A stretch of DNA of 64,000 nt from the NCBI GenBank assembly GCA_023474345.1, contig JAMCXS010000003.1, forward strand, positions 1 through 64,000, read 5' to 3'. Below the pieces are notes generated by a model. That model saw only the letters and a program-made list of their open reading frames with translations. It did not search any database and was not told where the DNA came from. The translations under genes and the position numbers were made by a program. Every line of letters begins with the position of its first letter. The first letter of the stretch is position 1. This DNA is from Acidobacteriota bacterium (GTDB taxonomy: Bacteria > Acidobacteriota > Terriglobia > UBA7540). Below, in pieces: positions 1 to 8,705 of the stretch.

Positions 1-702
1 CCTCCACCACGACAGACAACGATCCGTAGTGATTCCCGCACGGCGATACTGACGCATGGTATAGCCGTGATAATGGCCGTTCAAGACGGCTTGGAGGTTG
101 TACTTCACGAACATTGTGAGCACCCTATCGGCGTTCGCGGCTCGCATCGGCACGCCCTCTCCCAGCGGCATATGGGTAAAGACGACAAGGGGCTTGCGCG
201 AGTCGAGCTTGAGCAGAGTTTCCTGCAGCCACGTCAGGTTAGCGGGCTGAACCCAGGGATGTTTATACTCGGTGCCTTGCGTGCTGTTGAACCCGACGAA
301 CTGCCAGCCCTTGTGTTCGAACCATCCATTGAGTGATCGCCGCCCGAAGACTTCGCGATAAGTGCGTAATGACTCATCACTCGGGTCCACGTCATGATTC
401 CCGGGTGTGACATAGTACGGCTTGTCAATCCGGTCGAGAAGGTATTTCATGGGCGCCAACTGTGTCAGCAAGCCATTGTTGACGATGTCCCCGGAGTGCA
501 GAACGAAATCTGCGCCTAGTTCCTTATGCTTGATCTGCTTGGCTAGCGCCTCAAAGTAGCTCACGCCACGCTCGTCTCGAAAATGCGTGTCGTTCATGGC
601 AATGAACTGAAATTCTTCGCTCGCATCCTCCGCCTCCGCCCTGCCCGGCCATAAACCTGCCGCCAGCAACCCGCTTAGACCCAGGAACTTCCTACGACTA
701 AT
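1..702 (-). CDS. Calcineurin-like metallophosphoesterase, Tat-exported, 3' end cut by window edge
   Basis: Predicted metal-dependent phosphohydrolase acting outside the cytoplasm; substrate unknown. About 234 codons are visible. The N-terminus has a twin-arginine signal (SRRKFLGLSG) followed by an Ala-rich stretch. Metal-binding motifs of the calcineurin-like family follow in order: HSGDIVNNG, then PGNHD, FTHMP and NGHYHGY near the edge. No ATG, GTG or TTG lies just upstream of the signal in this frame. The best-placed initiator is ATT at 702-700, six bases after GGAGAGG, giving I-S-R-R-K-F-L. A non-canonical start or a sequence error are both possible. The reading frame runs open to base 1, so the C-terminus is missing. 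It is the last of three minus-strand exported enzymes. The family call is firm; the start is weak. Confidence 0.8.
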   Translation of the reverse strand, partial: MSRRKFLGLSGLLAAGLWPGRAEAEDASEEFQFIAMNDTHFRDERGVSYFEALAKQIKHKELGADFVLHSGDIVNNGLLTQLAPMKYLLDRIDKPYYVTPGNHDVDPSDESLRTYREVFGRRSLNGWFEHKGWQFVGFNSTQGTEYKHPWVQPANLTWLQETLLKLDSRKPLVVFTHMPLGEGVPMRAANADRVLTMFVKYNLQAVLNGHYHGYTMRQYRRAGITTDRCLSWWR

Positions 703-862
703 GACGGTCCTCTCCAGTTGATCAACCTGCGCAGGTCCGGATGTCTCGTGTATAACTGATTTTGAATCCACCTTTCCCCCATATGATGTTTGTCTGTAGC
801 GCCGTACACCTTGCCGTCCTGGCCAATCCCCAGCGCCGTATGAATTGTTGACTCCCTCTCTT

Positions 863-946
863 GAGCGGGTAGCGCCAGACGGTCCGCGGTTCTTCCCACG
901 GAGCAACACAAAAGCCGCAGACCGCAGCGACGGCGGTCTGCGCTAC
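863..946. repeat. Dispersed hairpin repeat, copy 1
   Basis: About 84 bp, closely matching 4189-4283 over its whole length. Its core is a perfect inverted repeat: arms CGCAGACCGC and GCGGTCTGCG around a 7-base loop. In the minus direction the core is followed by a short T-rich stretch, so it could act as a transcript terminator. It lies between two minus-strand genes. A shorter relative sits at 1432-1482. Confidence 0.75.
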
Positions 947-1090
947 TGCGGCGCTCATGACTTCCCCCGCTGGTGATGCGTATGATCGTCACTCTCTGCA
1001 ATCTGTGCGGCAGCACGTGGCCGCAAAATTACGATGGCGATTTATATACCCCGCGCGCCGGAAATGCAAGAAGAGAAAAAGCGACCAGGA

Positions 1091-1146
1091 ATCAGCCGTC
1101 AGTGGTCAGCTATCAGCCGTCAGCGATCAGAGATCAGAGATCAGCC
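1091..1146. repeat. Tandem heptamer repeat, 8 units
   Basis: Eight consecutive 7-bp units fitting the pattern RTCAGNN (ATCAGCC, GTCAGTG, GTCAGCT, ATCAGCC, GTCAGCG, ATCAGAG, ATCAGAG, ATCAGCC). No phase break is visible. The array lies in a gene-free stretch. The short open frames that cross it look like products of the repeat rather than genes. Confidence 0.8.
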
Positions 1147-1431
1147 ACGGCATCGGTTTTGTGCGTGGGCTCTTACGGAACACAACCGGCGAACCCACGG
1201 CATTCGAGGCGATGCCGTGACTGAGCAGAAAAATGTCGCTTGACATCCCCTTTCATGCAACAGTCAGAACAGCACTGACTGTGGCTATTCCGCTTTCAAC
1301 GAAGCCGTAAGAGTGGCCGTGGTCCAGCGTGCGGGAATATGCGGGAACGCTTCAGGCACAGGAGGCGCGGCATCCCCTTTCGTCGATCGACCGCGTGCTG
1401 CCGCCATCCGACGAACACGCGCGAATCTGAC

Positions 1432-1482
1432 AAAAAGCCGCAGACCGTAGCGAAGAGTTGTTTTTAAACTCTGCGGCTTTTA
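1432..1482. terminator. Long inverted repeat, terminator-like, related to the dispersed repeat
   Basis: Perfect 12-bp arms AAAAGCCGCAGA (1433-1444) and TCTGCGGCTTTT (1470-1481) flank a 25-base spacer. The A/T ends on both sides fit a bidirectional intrinsic terminator. The arm matches the GCCGCAGACCG edge of the repeats at 863 and 4189, so it may be a third, internally diverged copy. It lies downstream of the minus-strand gene ending at 1768. The rest of 947-1767 holds no gene that I can support. Confidence 0.55.
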
Positions 1483-1767
1483 TGATTGGGAAATATGTCT
1501 TGATCAGGTGTTGCCGCTGATGATAATAGCTGCGACATTTACTGTGATAAACGCCGGTGGCGGGCATTCAAATCAAGAACCGCAGAGTAATGCGCTCCGC
1601 GCACAACTCTGCTTTACCCGCTACCTCAACGAAGCTACGGAACGGATCATTCGGAAAGAAGTTTACAAGGGCGCGGGCGAAGCACCGGAAAGGGCGGGAT
1701 AAGGCCGCTCCTCCGTTGGTCTTCATGGTAACGACGATGAATTCGAACTTACACTTACCCGCACCGA

Positions 1768-3996
1768 TCATTCAACGACGAGCCAAGTAAGCCCATGAGC
1801 CGGAAGCGACAGACTTACTTCAACTTCCGCCCTGCGGTTCAGGTGATACTCGCGTTTTTTGCCTTCCCGCTCGCGAATCGTGGCCGTGTGGGTGAGTCCC
1901 GTATAGTAAAGGGGCAGGGTCAACGTTCGCGTGACTTGAACATCAAGCGGGTTGTAAACCATCACAAAGCCTTTTTCGGCCAGTTGCGGGTTAACGTGCA
2001 GAACAGCATCCAGGTCCCGGCCATCGGCCCGCCGGACGTGAATGATGTCAGATTCCAGGATGGCACGATGCGCCTTATAGAAGTCTACCCATTTCTTCAC
2101 GACGGCCCTGGTCTGGTCCGTATCGTAAAGCTGATAGCCGCGGTAGGCGGCCTGCACGCCGCTTCCCAGATTCTGTGCCAGAATCTGCCCGTAGGTTTCC
2201 AGATGTTCCCGCAGTGGCTCGATCGTGGCCGCTGCCCCGCCGCCGTGGTACTGGACCAGGGGAACAAACATCCAGCCCATGCCGGGAGCCTTTTCCCAGG
2301 TGCCATCGAAGATGTTTTGCCTGCCGATAATCACCTGCTGCGCCCGCGGCAAGGACCAGTCGGTTTCGCGATATCCCATAGCGGTTTTGTTCGATCCGTT
2401 CAGAAAGTACCAGTCGGGAACATTAAGATAAATTCCTCGCGCCCGGCACCACTGGTAAAAGCTTGTGATTTCCTTCCACTGAGTCCATTGTGAATCCTCG
2501 AGCCCCCGGTGCCCGGGATGATGAATGGAAGCACAAACGTCTCCCGGGTATGAGCCGTCATTCTCCAGAGCTCCCATCCCGGTCTTTTCAAAGAAGAAAC
2601 GCAATTTCTTGAAGTAGGCGATCCCCCATCGGCTGCCCAGGCACGGCGAATATCCAAAGATGGCTCCCTTCGTTGTGCCGGTCTTGGGATTGATGACGTC
2701 ATCTTCGGGGCTGATATTCCGGCTTGCCAGCAACGAGTATCCGCCCAGCACTACCCCTTTCTGTTTTCCGTAGTCCGCCAGGCTTTTCATTTCCCGGATA
2801 AACTTCGGGTCCTGGTTTTCGGGATCGAAGCCGGTCCCGAAAGAGATGATCACCATCTCGAAGCCCACCTCGGCCGCCTGATCGATGGCGGCCTTCACCG
2901 CCTCAGGCTTTTCGCTCGTGACGTGCATGAAGATTGGATTCTCGGTCACCCAGGGGGCTATCGTCCGATACATGCGCCGCAGGCCAAGTCCCTTGCGCTC
3001 CCGGTCGGTGCTGTCATAGACCAACTCGTACGTGCGGTAGGATTCGAAAGTCTTGCCGGGAAGAATATCGACATCCGGGCCAAGCGGCGGATGGACTTGA
3101 AGCAAGCAGGGAGTTTCCAGATTATAATCCACTTGTGTCGTGTAATCCGGATCAGGCACCCAGGGGTCAGAGTTCATTATCGCAACGAACTCGTAATCAC
3201 TCTCCACGTGGAGGTTCGGATTATGCCATCGACCGGAGCTCACCACAGATTCGTATTCAACCGCGGCCAGAACTTCATTGGTGAATCGGTTCAGGCGCAC
3301 GCGCGAGCTTGAGCCGTTGTGGATGGTAAGCCATTTTGAGAGCAGTGGAATCCCGTCGTACATTTCGTAGTGCACGAACACGTTGATCCCCGCCAGTTCC
3401 TTGTCGCCGGGTTCATAACGGAAAGTCAGGGCAGATCCGGGCGGAGGCCATGGCTGATTGCCGGAAAAGCGCGTCCGTTTCCAGGCAAACCGCGCCTCGG
3501 TCTTGCCGATCTTGAATCCGGTACACCGCAGCGCCCGCGGATCAGCGGTCATCTGGTCCAGCCATTCCGGCGTAAAATATGCATAATCCGGCTGGCCTTT
3601 CAGCCCTCCAACGGCCAGTTCCTGCCAGTTGAGTTCGACGTAGGCTTCAGGCTTGATGCCACGCAGGATCGACGCCCCAGTCATCAGGTTGTCAAAACTC
3701 ACCGTGGCGGCGTTCGGACGCAGCCGCCAGCTACGCCGAATCAAACCATTGGTCATGGCAATCTCGTCTTTGCGAGAGGTCCGATAGATCCCTGTCTTTT
3801 GCGGGAAAGGCGCGACAAGCCAATCCGACCGTACAGAGTTCAGGTTCTTATCGCTGGGAAGTGCGCTGAGCTGAGCGGAATCGTCAAGTGAAGCAAAGCC
3901 CCCTAATTCTCGCCCATGCATACCGCGGTCTGATCCTTGTGCGCAGACAACGCTCAGTCCGGTAAGTGATCTGGCCATGAACTGCCTTCTGTCCAT
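1768..3996 (-). CDS. Tat-exported TIM-barrel-like enzyme, probable glycoside hydrolase of unassigned family
   Basis: 742 residues from the ATG at 3996, chosen because GGAGG lies nine bases upstream and the protein then opens with a twin-arginine signal (DRRQFMARSLTG). The open frame continues upstream to 4233, but that part is low-complexity and overlaps the preceding gene. The N-terminal half looks beta-rich, like the super-sandwich of GH36-type enzymes. The C-terminal half has alternating beta/alpha segments with an acidic motif LENDGSYPGD that could hold a catalytic Asp, followed by a beta-domain at the end. By general resemblance this suggests a clan GH-D-like hydrolase, but I do not recognise a family. 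It lies between GH3 and metallophosphoesterase genes on the same strand, consistent with polysaccharide breakdown. An inactive carbohydrate-binding role is also possible. Confidence 0.6.
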   Translation of the reverse strand: MDRRQFMARSLTGLSVVCAQGSDRGMHGRELGGFASLDDSAQLSALPSDKNLNSVRSDWLVAPFPQKTGIYRTSRKDEIAMTNGLIRRSWRLRPNAATVSFDNLMTGASILRGIKPEAYVELNWQELAVGGLKGQPDYAYFTPEWLDQMTADPRALRCTGFKIGKTEARFAWKRTRFSGNQPWPPPGSALTFRYEPGDKELAGINVFVHYEMYDGIPLLSKWLTIHNGSSSRVRLNRFTNEVLAAVEYESVVSSGRWHNPNLHVESDYEFVAIMNSDPWVPDPDYTTQVDYNLETPCLLQVHPPLGPDVDILPGKTFESYRTYELVYDSTDRERKGLGLRRMYRTIAPWVTENPIFMHVTSEKPEAVKAAIDQAAEVGFEMVIISFGTGFDPENQDPKFIREMKSLADYGKQKGVVLGGYSLLASRNISPEDDVINPKTGTTKGAIFGYSPCLGSRWGIAYFKKLRFFFEKTGMGALENDGSYPGDVCASIHHPGHRGLEDSQWTQWKEITSFYQWCRARGIYLNVPDWYFLNGSNKTAMGYRETDWSLPRAQQVIIGRQNIFDGTWEKAPGMGWMFVPLVQYHGGGAAATIEPLREHLETYGQILAQNLGSGVQAAYRGYQLYDTDQTRAVVKKWVDFYKAHRAILESDIIHVRRADGRDLDAVLHVNPQLAEKGFVMVYNPLDVQVTRTLTLPLYYTGLTHTATIREREGKKREYHLNRRAEVEVSLSLPAHGLTWLVVE

Positions 3997-4091
3997 ATTC
4001 GAATACCTCCTGGGTTGTTCCGGCATGCCTCTCATTTCTTGGTAAATGGGGGGCGTCCGTAATGTTGACGGCTTTGCAGGTGGCAGGGCGC

Positions 4092-6662
4092 TCACCCTCT
4101 TCCGCCAGAGTGCGTGACGGTCTGCTGGGAGTGTGTCGGAGGTAACCTTCTGAAAATTTCCTTTTCCCCTGCCATGGTCCTGTGCGAGGAGCGGGTAGCG
4201 AGGACCGCCGGGGTTGTCCGCGGTTCTTTCCACGGGTCAACACAAAAGCCGCAGACCGCAGCGACGGCGGTCTGATGCGCTACCGCTTCGGAAGGATCCA
4301 CCTCGAGCGTGCCCCGCAAAGGGATGTCCGCCGAAGACTTTCCGATCATAATCTCGAAGGTGCCGGGGACCACCATCCAATGCATGTTCCGGTCAAGCAA
4401 CTGAAGAGACCTGGGGGTCAGCGTGAAGCTGACGGTCTTCTTTTCACCGGGCGCGAGCGCGACCCTCTGGAAACCGCGCAACTGTTTGACAGGGGTGGAA
4501 ACGGGGGCGACCCGCTCGTGCACGTAAAGCTGAACGGTTTCTACTCCCGGCCTTTTGCCCGTGTTTTCCACGTCCACGTAGACCCGGGCGTTGCCTCCCG
4601 CGCGGATGCGGGCCGGATCGATGCGGAGGTTGCTATACCGGAAGTGCGTGTAACTCAATCCGTAGCCGAAAGGGTAAAGCGGTGTGCCCGGCATATCCAC
4701 GTAGGCGTCCAGATGATGCGCCGCCCGGTGGTTGAGCCAATAAGCTTTGGAGGGTTTGTAGTCATAATAGGCGGGCAGTTGCCCGACGCTGCGGGGAATC
4801 GTAATCGGCAAACGGCCGCTGGGGTCAACATCACCGAAGAGCACATCGGCTACCGCTTCGCCGCCACGTTCGCCCGGCTCCCAAGCCTCCACGAGCGCGG
4901 GCACATGCGCCGCCGTCCAGCGGACCGAAAGCGGCCGGCCATTGATGAGCACGACAACGGTAGGCGTGCCGGTGGCGTAGACGGCTTTAATCAGGTCCTC
5001 TTGCACGCCCGTCAAATCGAGGCTGGCCACGTCGGAGCCTTCGCCGTCCGTGGGATGCTCGGCTTGCGTGGTGGCGCCGAAATGCGCGTACTGCTCGCCG
5101 ACCACCACGATGGCGACACCAGCTTTTTGGGCGGCCTGGACCGCTTCCGGAAACTCGCTCTTGTCATCACCCACTACCTTGCATCCTTTGGCATAGATGA
5201 CGCTCGTTTGCGCGCCAACCTTATTCTTAATACCTTCCAGGATGGTGGTGACGGGTTGCAGGAGCTGGGGAAGAGTGTAATCGCCCAGTTGATTCGGCAC
5301 GTTGTTGGCGTCCGGGCCGATCACCGCAATAGACTTCAGATCTTTTCGGAGGGGCAAAAGGTGGTTTTCATTCTTGAGTAACACGATTCCTTCGCGGGCA
5401 GCCTGCAACGCCAGTGCCTGATGTTGCGGCGAATGCACAATTCTCAACGCCTCCTCGGGGTCCACGTAGGGATGATCAAACAGACCGAGACGGAACTTCA
5501 TCTTGAGCACCCGGCGCACCGCCCGGTTAACCCGCGAGATCGGCACCCGGCCTTCCTCGACATTCTGCGCGAGCGGCCCCATATACGCCGGCTCATAAGT
5601 GATGTCCAGATCAACCCCGGCCCTTAAAGCCATCGCCCCGGCTTGTTTCTGGTTCGCGGCAACCCCCTCGTAAATCAGGCTACGGAAGCCTTCGCCCTCG
5701 CTTAGGACCAAGCCTCGGAAGCCCAGCTCCTGGCGCAGAACTACGGTAAGCCATTTCCGCGAGGCGTGCACCGGCACATCATCGATCTCGGGGTATCCAG
5801 CCATCACGCCCAATGCTCCGCAGTCTTTAATCGCCGCCACCCAGGGGCGCAGAAAGTCTTCACGCAACATCCGCTCGGACAGCTCGATCGCCCCCCGTTC
5901 AAAGCCGCTCACCGGCTCGCTCTGGGTCGGGAAGTCCGTCAACACCGTGACCACCTTGTCCGGCGCCGCGACGTTGTACCCTTGAGCGCCTCGCACAATG
6001 CTCGCCGCGATGCGGGAGTAGAGGTAAGGGTCTTCCGTGAAGCCCTCATCATTGCGGCCCAGCCGGGGGTCGCGGTCCAGCTCCAGCACAAGCGTGGACA
6101 GCATATGGATTCCGACCGCCCTTGCTTCCTGCGCGGCGGCCGCGTAGACGGACTTCACCAGGTTCATGTCGAACGTGCTGCCGATGGCAAGTCCCTCGGG
6201 AAACACGGTCCCGCCGAACAACGTTGCGCCGTGCGTGCCCTCTTCATCCTCAAGGAGCGGAATTTTCAGCCGCGTTTCGGTGAGGGCGATCCTTTGCAGC
6301 TCATTGAAGAATTTCGCCTGCTGCAAGGGAGCCTCGCGGATGGCATTCGCGAGTCCAAAGAAGCCGCAGTCCGGCCCAATCTGGGGCGTATACGTGCCCG
6401 CGGCAAGCCGCCTGCACGCTTCGAGTTTCGCAGGCACATCTTTCCCGAGCTGGTCTATAGAGACTAGAGGCAGATTGAGCTGGCCCAGCTTTTCCTTGAG
6501 CGTCATCCGGCTCATCAGATCGTCAATTCGCCGCTCCACCGGCTGGCTGGGATCGAGATAGAGCGGAACTGGGCGCTCAGATTTCGATAAGAGCGATGCA
6601 TCAGCCAGCAGTATCAATGCCAAGCCAAGCATTAACATGTGGAAAAGTTTTTGATGTCTCAT
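4092..6662 (-). CDS. Family GH3 beta-glucosidase-like enzyme with a repeat-derived C-terminal tail
   Basis: 856 residues. Start at ATG 6662, with GGAG nine bases upstream and a hydrophobic signal peptide (about residues 8-25). The GH3 barrel carries EDEEGTHGA and a DRDPRLGRNDEGFTEDPY segment, then the alpha/beta sandwich and a C-terminal Fn3-like domain (YVDVENTGKRPGVETVQLYV). Such enzymes remove terminal beta-linked sugars from oligosaccharides, probably in the periplasm. Two oddities: the usual VxSDW nucleophile segment reads VLSEGEGF, so the canonical Asp is replaced; and from about residue 793 the frame enters the dispersed repeat at 4189-4283 and continues to 856 with sequence unlike GH3. 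The natural end was probably near residue 793. The next gene on the same strand starts 95 bases downstream. Confidence 0.88.
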   Translation of the reverse strand: MRHQKLFHMLMLGLALILLADASLLSKSERPVPLYLDPSQPVERRIDDLMSRMTLKEKLGQLNLPLVSIDQLGKDVPAKLEACRRLAAGTYTPQIGPDCGFFGLANAIREAPLQQAKFFNELQRIALTETRLKIPLLEDEEGTHGATLFGGTVFPEGLAIGSTFDMNLVKSVYAAAAQEARAVGIHMLSTLVLELDRDPRLGRNDEGFTEDPYLYSRIAASIVRGAQGYNVAAPDKVVTVLTDFPTQSEPVSGFERGAIELSERMLREDFLRPWVAAIKDCGALGVMAGYPEIDDVPVHASRKWLTVVLRQELGFRGLVLSEGEGFRSLIYEGVAANQKQAGAMALRAGVDLDITYEPAYMGPLAQNVEEGRVPISRVNRAVRRVLKMKFRLGLFDHPYVDPEEALRIVHSPQHQALALQAAREGIVLLKNENHLLPLRKDLKSIAVIGPDANNVPNQLGDYTLPQLLQPVTTILEGIKNKVGAQTSVIYAKGCKVVGDDKSEFPEAVQAAQKAGVAIVVVGEQYAHFGATTQAEHPTDGEGSDVASLDLTGVQEDLIKAVYATGTPTVVVLINGRPLSVRWTAAHVPALVEAWEPGERGGEAVADVLFGDVDPSGRLPITIPRSVGQLPAYYDYKPSKAYWLNHRAAHHLDAYVDMPGTPLYPFGYGLSYTHFRYSNLRIDPARIRAGGNARVYVDVENTGKRPGVETVQLYVHERVAPVSTPVKQLRGFQRVALAPGEKKTVSFTLTPRSLQLLDRNMHWMVVPGTFEIMIGKSSADIPLRGTLEVDPSEAVAHQTAVAAVCGFCVDPWKEPRTTPAVLATRSSHRTMAGEKEIFRRLPPTHSQQTVTHSGGRG
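4189..4283. repeat. Dispersed hairpin repeat, copy 2, inside the end of the GH3 gene
   Basis: About 95 bp, near-identical to 863-946, including the GCAGACCGC/GCGGTCTGC hairpin and the GAGCGGGTAGCG edge. It is in frame with the GH3 coding sequence, which lost its stop codon here and reads through the element. The same AVAAVCGFCV peptide is encoded by copy 1 in the equivalent frame, which shows the tail is repeat-derived. Confidence 0.8.
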
Positions 6663-7024
6663 AAGGTGGAACTCCTAATCCCACGTGGCAGCACGGTCGA
6701 ATCAAGACTGATCATTTATTAAGGAAAGAGTGTCCAGAGGTTGTTATCGCTTCGCTCTGGACGGATCAAGCTGCCAAGCCCGCAGCGTGGGCGGTATCGC
6801 TGATGCGGGCGCGCGGGGGGTTATCCGAAATCCGTCCGCCTCCACCGGGCGTGCCAGTTCTGCACGGAAGTAAAGGAGATCCCGCACACGGGTCTGTGAG
6901 ACATGACAGCCCAGCTTGTAGCATGCCGTATCCCCGGTTGTCAACAGTATTATTCACAAATGGCAGGCGAGTTGAAGAAGGCTGGCGCAGTTTCTGAAGA
7001 TCATTCAATTCTAAACTATAGTGC

Positions 7025-7053
7025 TTGACAATTAACCGATTGGAGACTATCAA
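7025..7053 (+). promoter_or_regulatory. Candidate sigma-70-type promoter upstream of the DegT aminotransferase
   Basis: TTGACA at 7025-7030, a 17-base spacer, and TATCAA at 7048-7053 (four of six matches to TATAAT). It lies about 260 bases before the chosen start at 7316. The remaining sequence between the GH3 gene and 7316 shows no gene that I can support. Confidence 0.4.
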
Positions 7054-7315
7054 TGTTATATTTTGAAAGCTTATCCCCGCTTCGAGGAGCGGGCGTGGCT
7101 AAGTAATTTGACGTCACAGGATATGAATAATCGGCGTCGAGTGCCAGGCGTTTTGTGAAGTTATTGTTGACGGCCGAGGGTCAACGACGACACCCGCTGC
7201 CGCGGCATGCTGTTGTAAGCAGGGAGCGGGGCCGATGTCCTGCTCGTCCTATGCAAGGCGAAGTGTTTTTGTGGACATGCTTCGATTCAACCACCCTGCA
7301 CGGCTAAGGAGTCCT

Positions 7316-8650
7316 ATGAGACACGAAGAAAATTTGACTGTTGACAGAGAAGTTGCCAATCAGCAATTGGCGATTAGGGGAGGGAAGCCGGTTCGAACGA
7401 AGGCCTTGCCGCTCGAATTTCCGGGCGTTCACCATATGGGCAAAGAAGAAATCGAAGCTGTTACTCGGCTGTTGCGGAGCCGTTCATTGTTCCGGTATTA
7501 CGGCATCGACCTGCAAGAAGAAGTTGAGGCCTTTGAAGCCGAGTTCGCGGATTACCTTGGAGTGACTTACGCTGTCGCGGTAAGCAGCGGGACGGGTGCC
7601 TTGAATGTGGCGCTATCGGCGCTCGGCGTCGGGCCCGGACAGGAAGTGATTATCCCGGCCTACTTGTGGGTCTCCGTGGCCGCAGCGGTGGTGAATCACG
7701 GGGCTATTCCCGTGCTGGCTGATATTGACGACACGTTTTGTCTCGACCCGAAGTCCGTTGAAGCAAGCATCACAAGCCGCACAGCCGGAATCATTGTGGT
7801 GCACATGAGCGGCGCCCCGGCGGACGTAAAGGCGATCCAGCAGGTGGCGCGGCGTCACAAATTATTTCTGCTGGAAGACTGCGCGCAGCGTAATGGCGGC
7901 AGTGTGGACGGCCAGCGCGTTGGAACCTTCGGAGACGTCGCCGCCTTTAGCTTCCAGATGAACAAAAATATGACCTCCGGCGAAGGCGGCTGTGTGGTCA
8001 CCAATGATTTGGGTCTCTACCGGCGCGCCTTTGCCTGCCACGATTTAGGCTACGCGCGGGATGATCAAGGGCACCTGGCCTTCAGCGATCCGGATCTATG
8101 CCTTTGGGGCAAAGGTTATCGCCTGGATGAGCTTCGCGGCGCACTGCTGCGCGTGCAATTAAGGAAGCTTCCGCAAATCATTAACAACATGCGCCGGAGC
8201 AAGTGCCGGATTCGCGAGGCTTTGAAAAGACTTTCTGAAATCCGATTGCGAAGGATGGTGGACCCGGCAGGAGACACCGGCTGCTTTTTGATCACGACCT
8301 ATGCTGACCCGGAAACCGCGAAGCGCGTGAATGAGGCATTGCGGGCGGAGGGCATTGTGACCTCGCCGCAGGGCGTCTCTAATGTTGTGATGACGGAGTG
8401 GGGCTTGCACCTTTATTACAACATCCCCAGCTTGGTGAAACGTACTAGCGTCGACGGCCACGGTTTCCCTTGGAGTCTCCAAGAGAACGCGGGCTCAAGG
8501 ACGCAATACGCGAAGGGAACCTGTCCTGTCGCCGATGGCCTCTTTGAACGTAGCATCATCCTGGCAATTCCATCGTCGCTGACAGAGCAGGACGAGGATG
8601 ACATCATCCAGGCATTTGAAAAAGTCTACCGGGCGCTTTTATGGCGGTAA
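7316..8650 (+). CDS. DegT/DnrJ/EryC1/StrS-family PLP-dependent aminotransferase
   Basis: 444 residues from ATG 7316, preceded by AAGGAG. The open frame extends 27 codons further upstream, but without a comparable ribosome site. The family transfers an amino group to keto-sugars or acts as dehydratase in sugar and antibiotic pathways. Visible marks are the glycine-rich AVSSGTGALNVAL cofactor-phosphate region, HMSGAP, the LEDCAQRNGG segment with the cofactor-contacting Asp, and FSFQMNKNMTSGEGG with the Schiff-base Lys. Length is slightly above the usual 370-420. No sugar-nucleotide genes are adjacent, so the substrate cannot be deduced. It ends 55 bases before the tannase-family gene on the same strand. 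Confidence 0.88.
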   Translation: MRHEENLTVDREVANQQLAIRGGKPVRTKALPLEFPGVHHMGKEEIEAVTRLLRSRSLFRYYGIDLQEEVEAFEAEFADYLGVTYAVAVSSGTGALNVALSALGVGPGQEVIIPAYLWVSVAAAVVNHGAIPVLADIDDTFCLDPKSVEASITSRTAGIIVVHMSGAPADVKAIQQVARRHKLFLLEDCAQRNGGSVDGQRVGTFGDVAAFSFQMNKNMTSGEGGCVVTNDLGLYRRAFACHDLGYARDDQGHLAFSDPDLCLWGKGYRLDELRGALLRVQLRKLPQIINNMRRSKCRIREALKRLSEIRLRRMVDPAGDTGCFLITTYADPETAKRVNEALRAEGIVTSPQGVSNVVMTEWGLHLYYNIPSLVKRTSVDGHGFPWSLQENAGSRTQYAKGTCPVADGLFERSIILAIPSSLTEQDEDDIIQAFEKVYRALLWR

Positions 8651-8705
8651 AAAGATCTCCCTCAAGATCCTGTTGGAATCTGAGGGTTTCGCCGTGGGAG
8701 GGCAC

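Noticed and set aside
675-1016. Overlapping minus-strand open frames of 113 and 78 codons
   Set aside because: They run through the dispersed repeat at 863-946. One piece (TALGIGQDGKVYGATD) faintly resembles a beta-propeller blade, so a decayed gene is possible, but there is not enough to call it.
1795-2493. 232-codon plus-strand open frame
   Set aside because: Antisense to the Tat-exported barrel-like gene, without family signal.
4182-5381. 399-codon plus-strand open frame
   Set aside because: It lies opposite the well-supported GH3 gene and has no recognisable domain; it is a frame shadow of a GC-rich gene.
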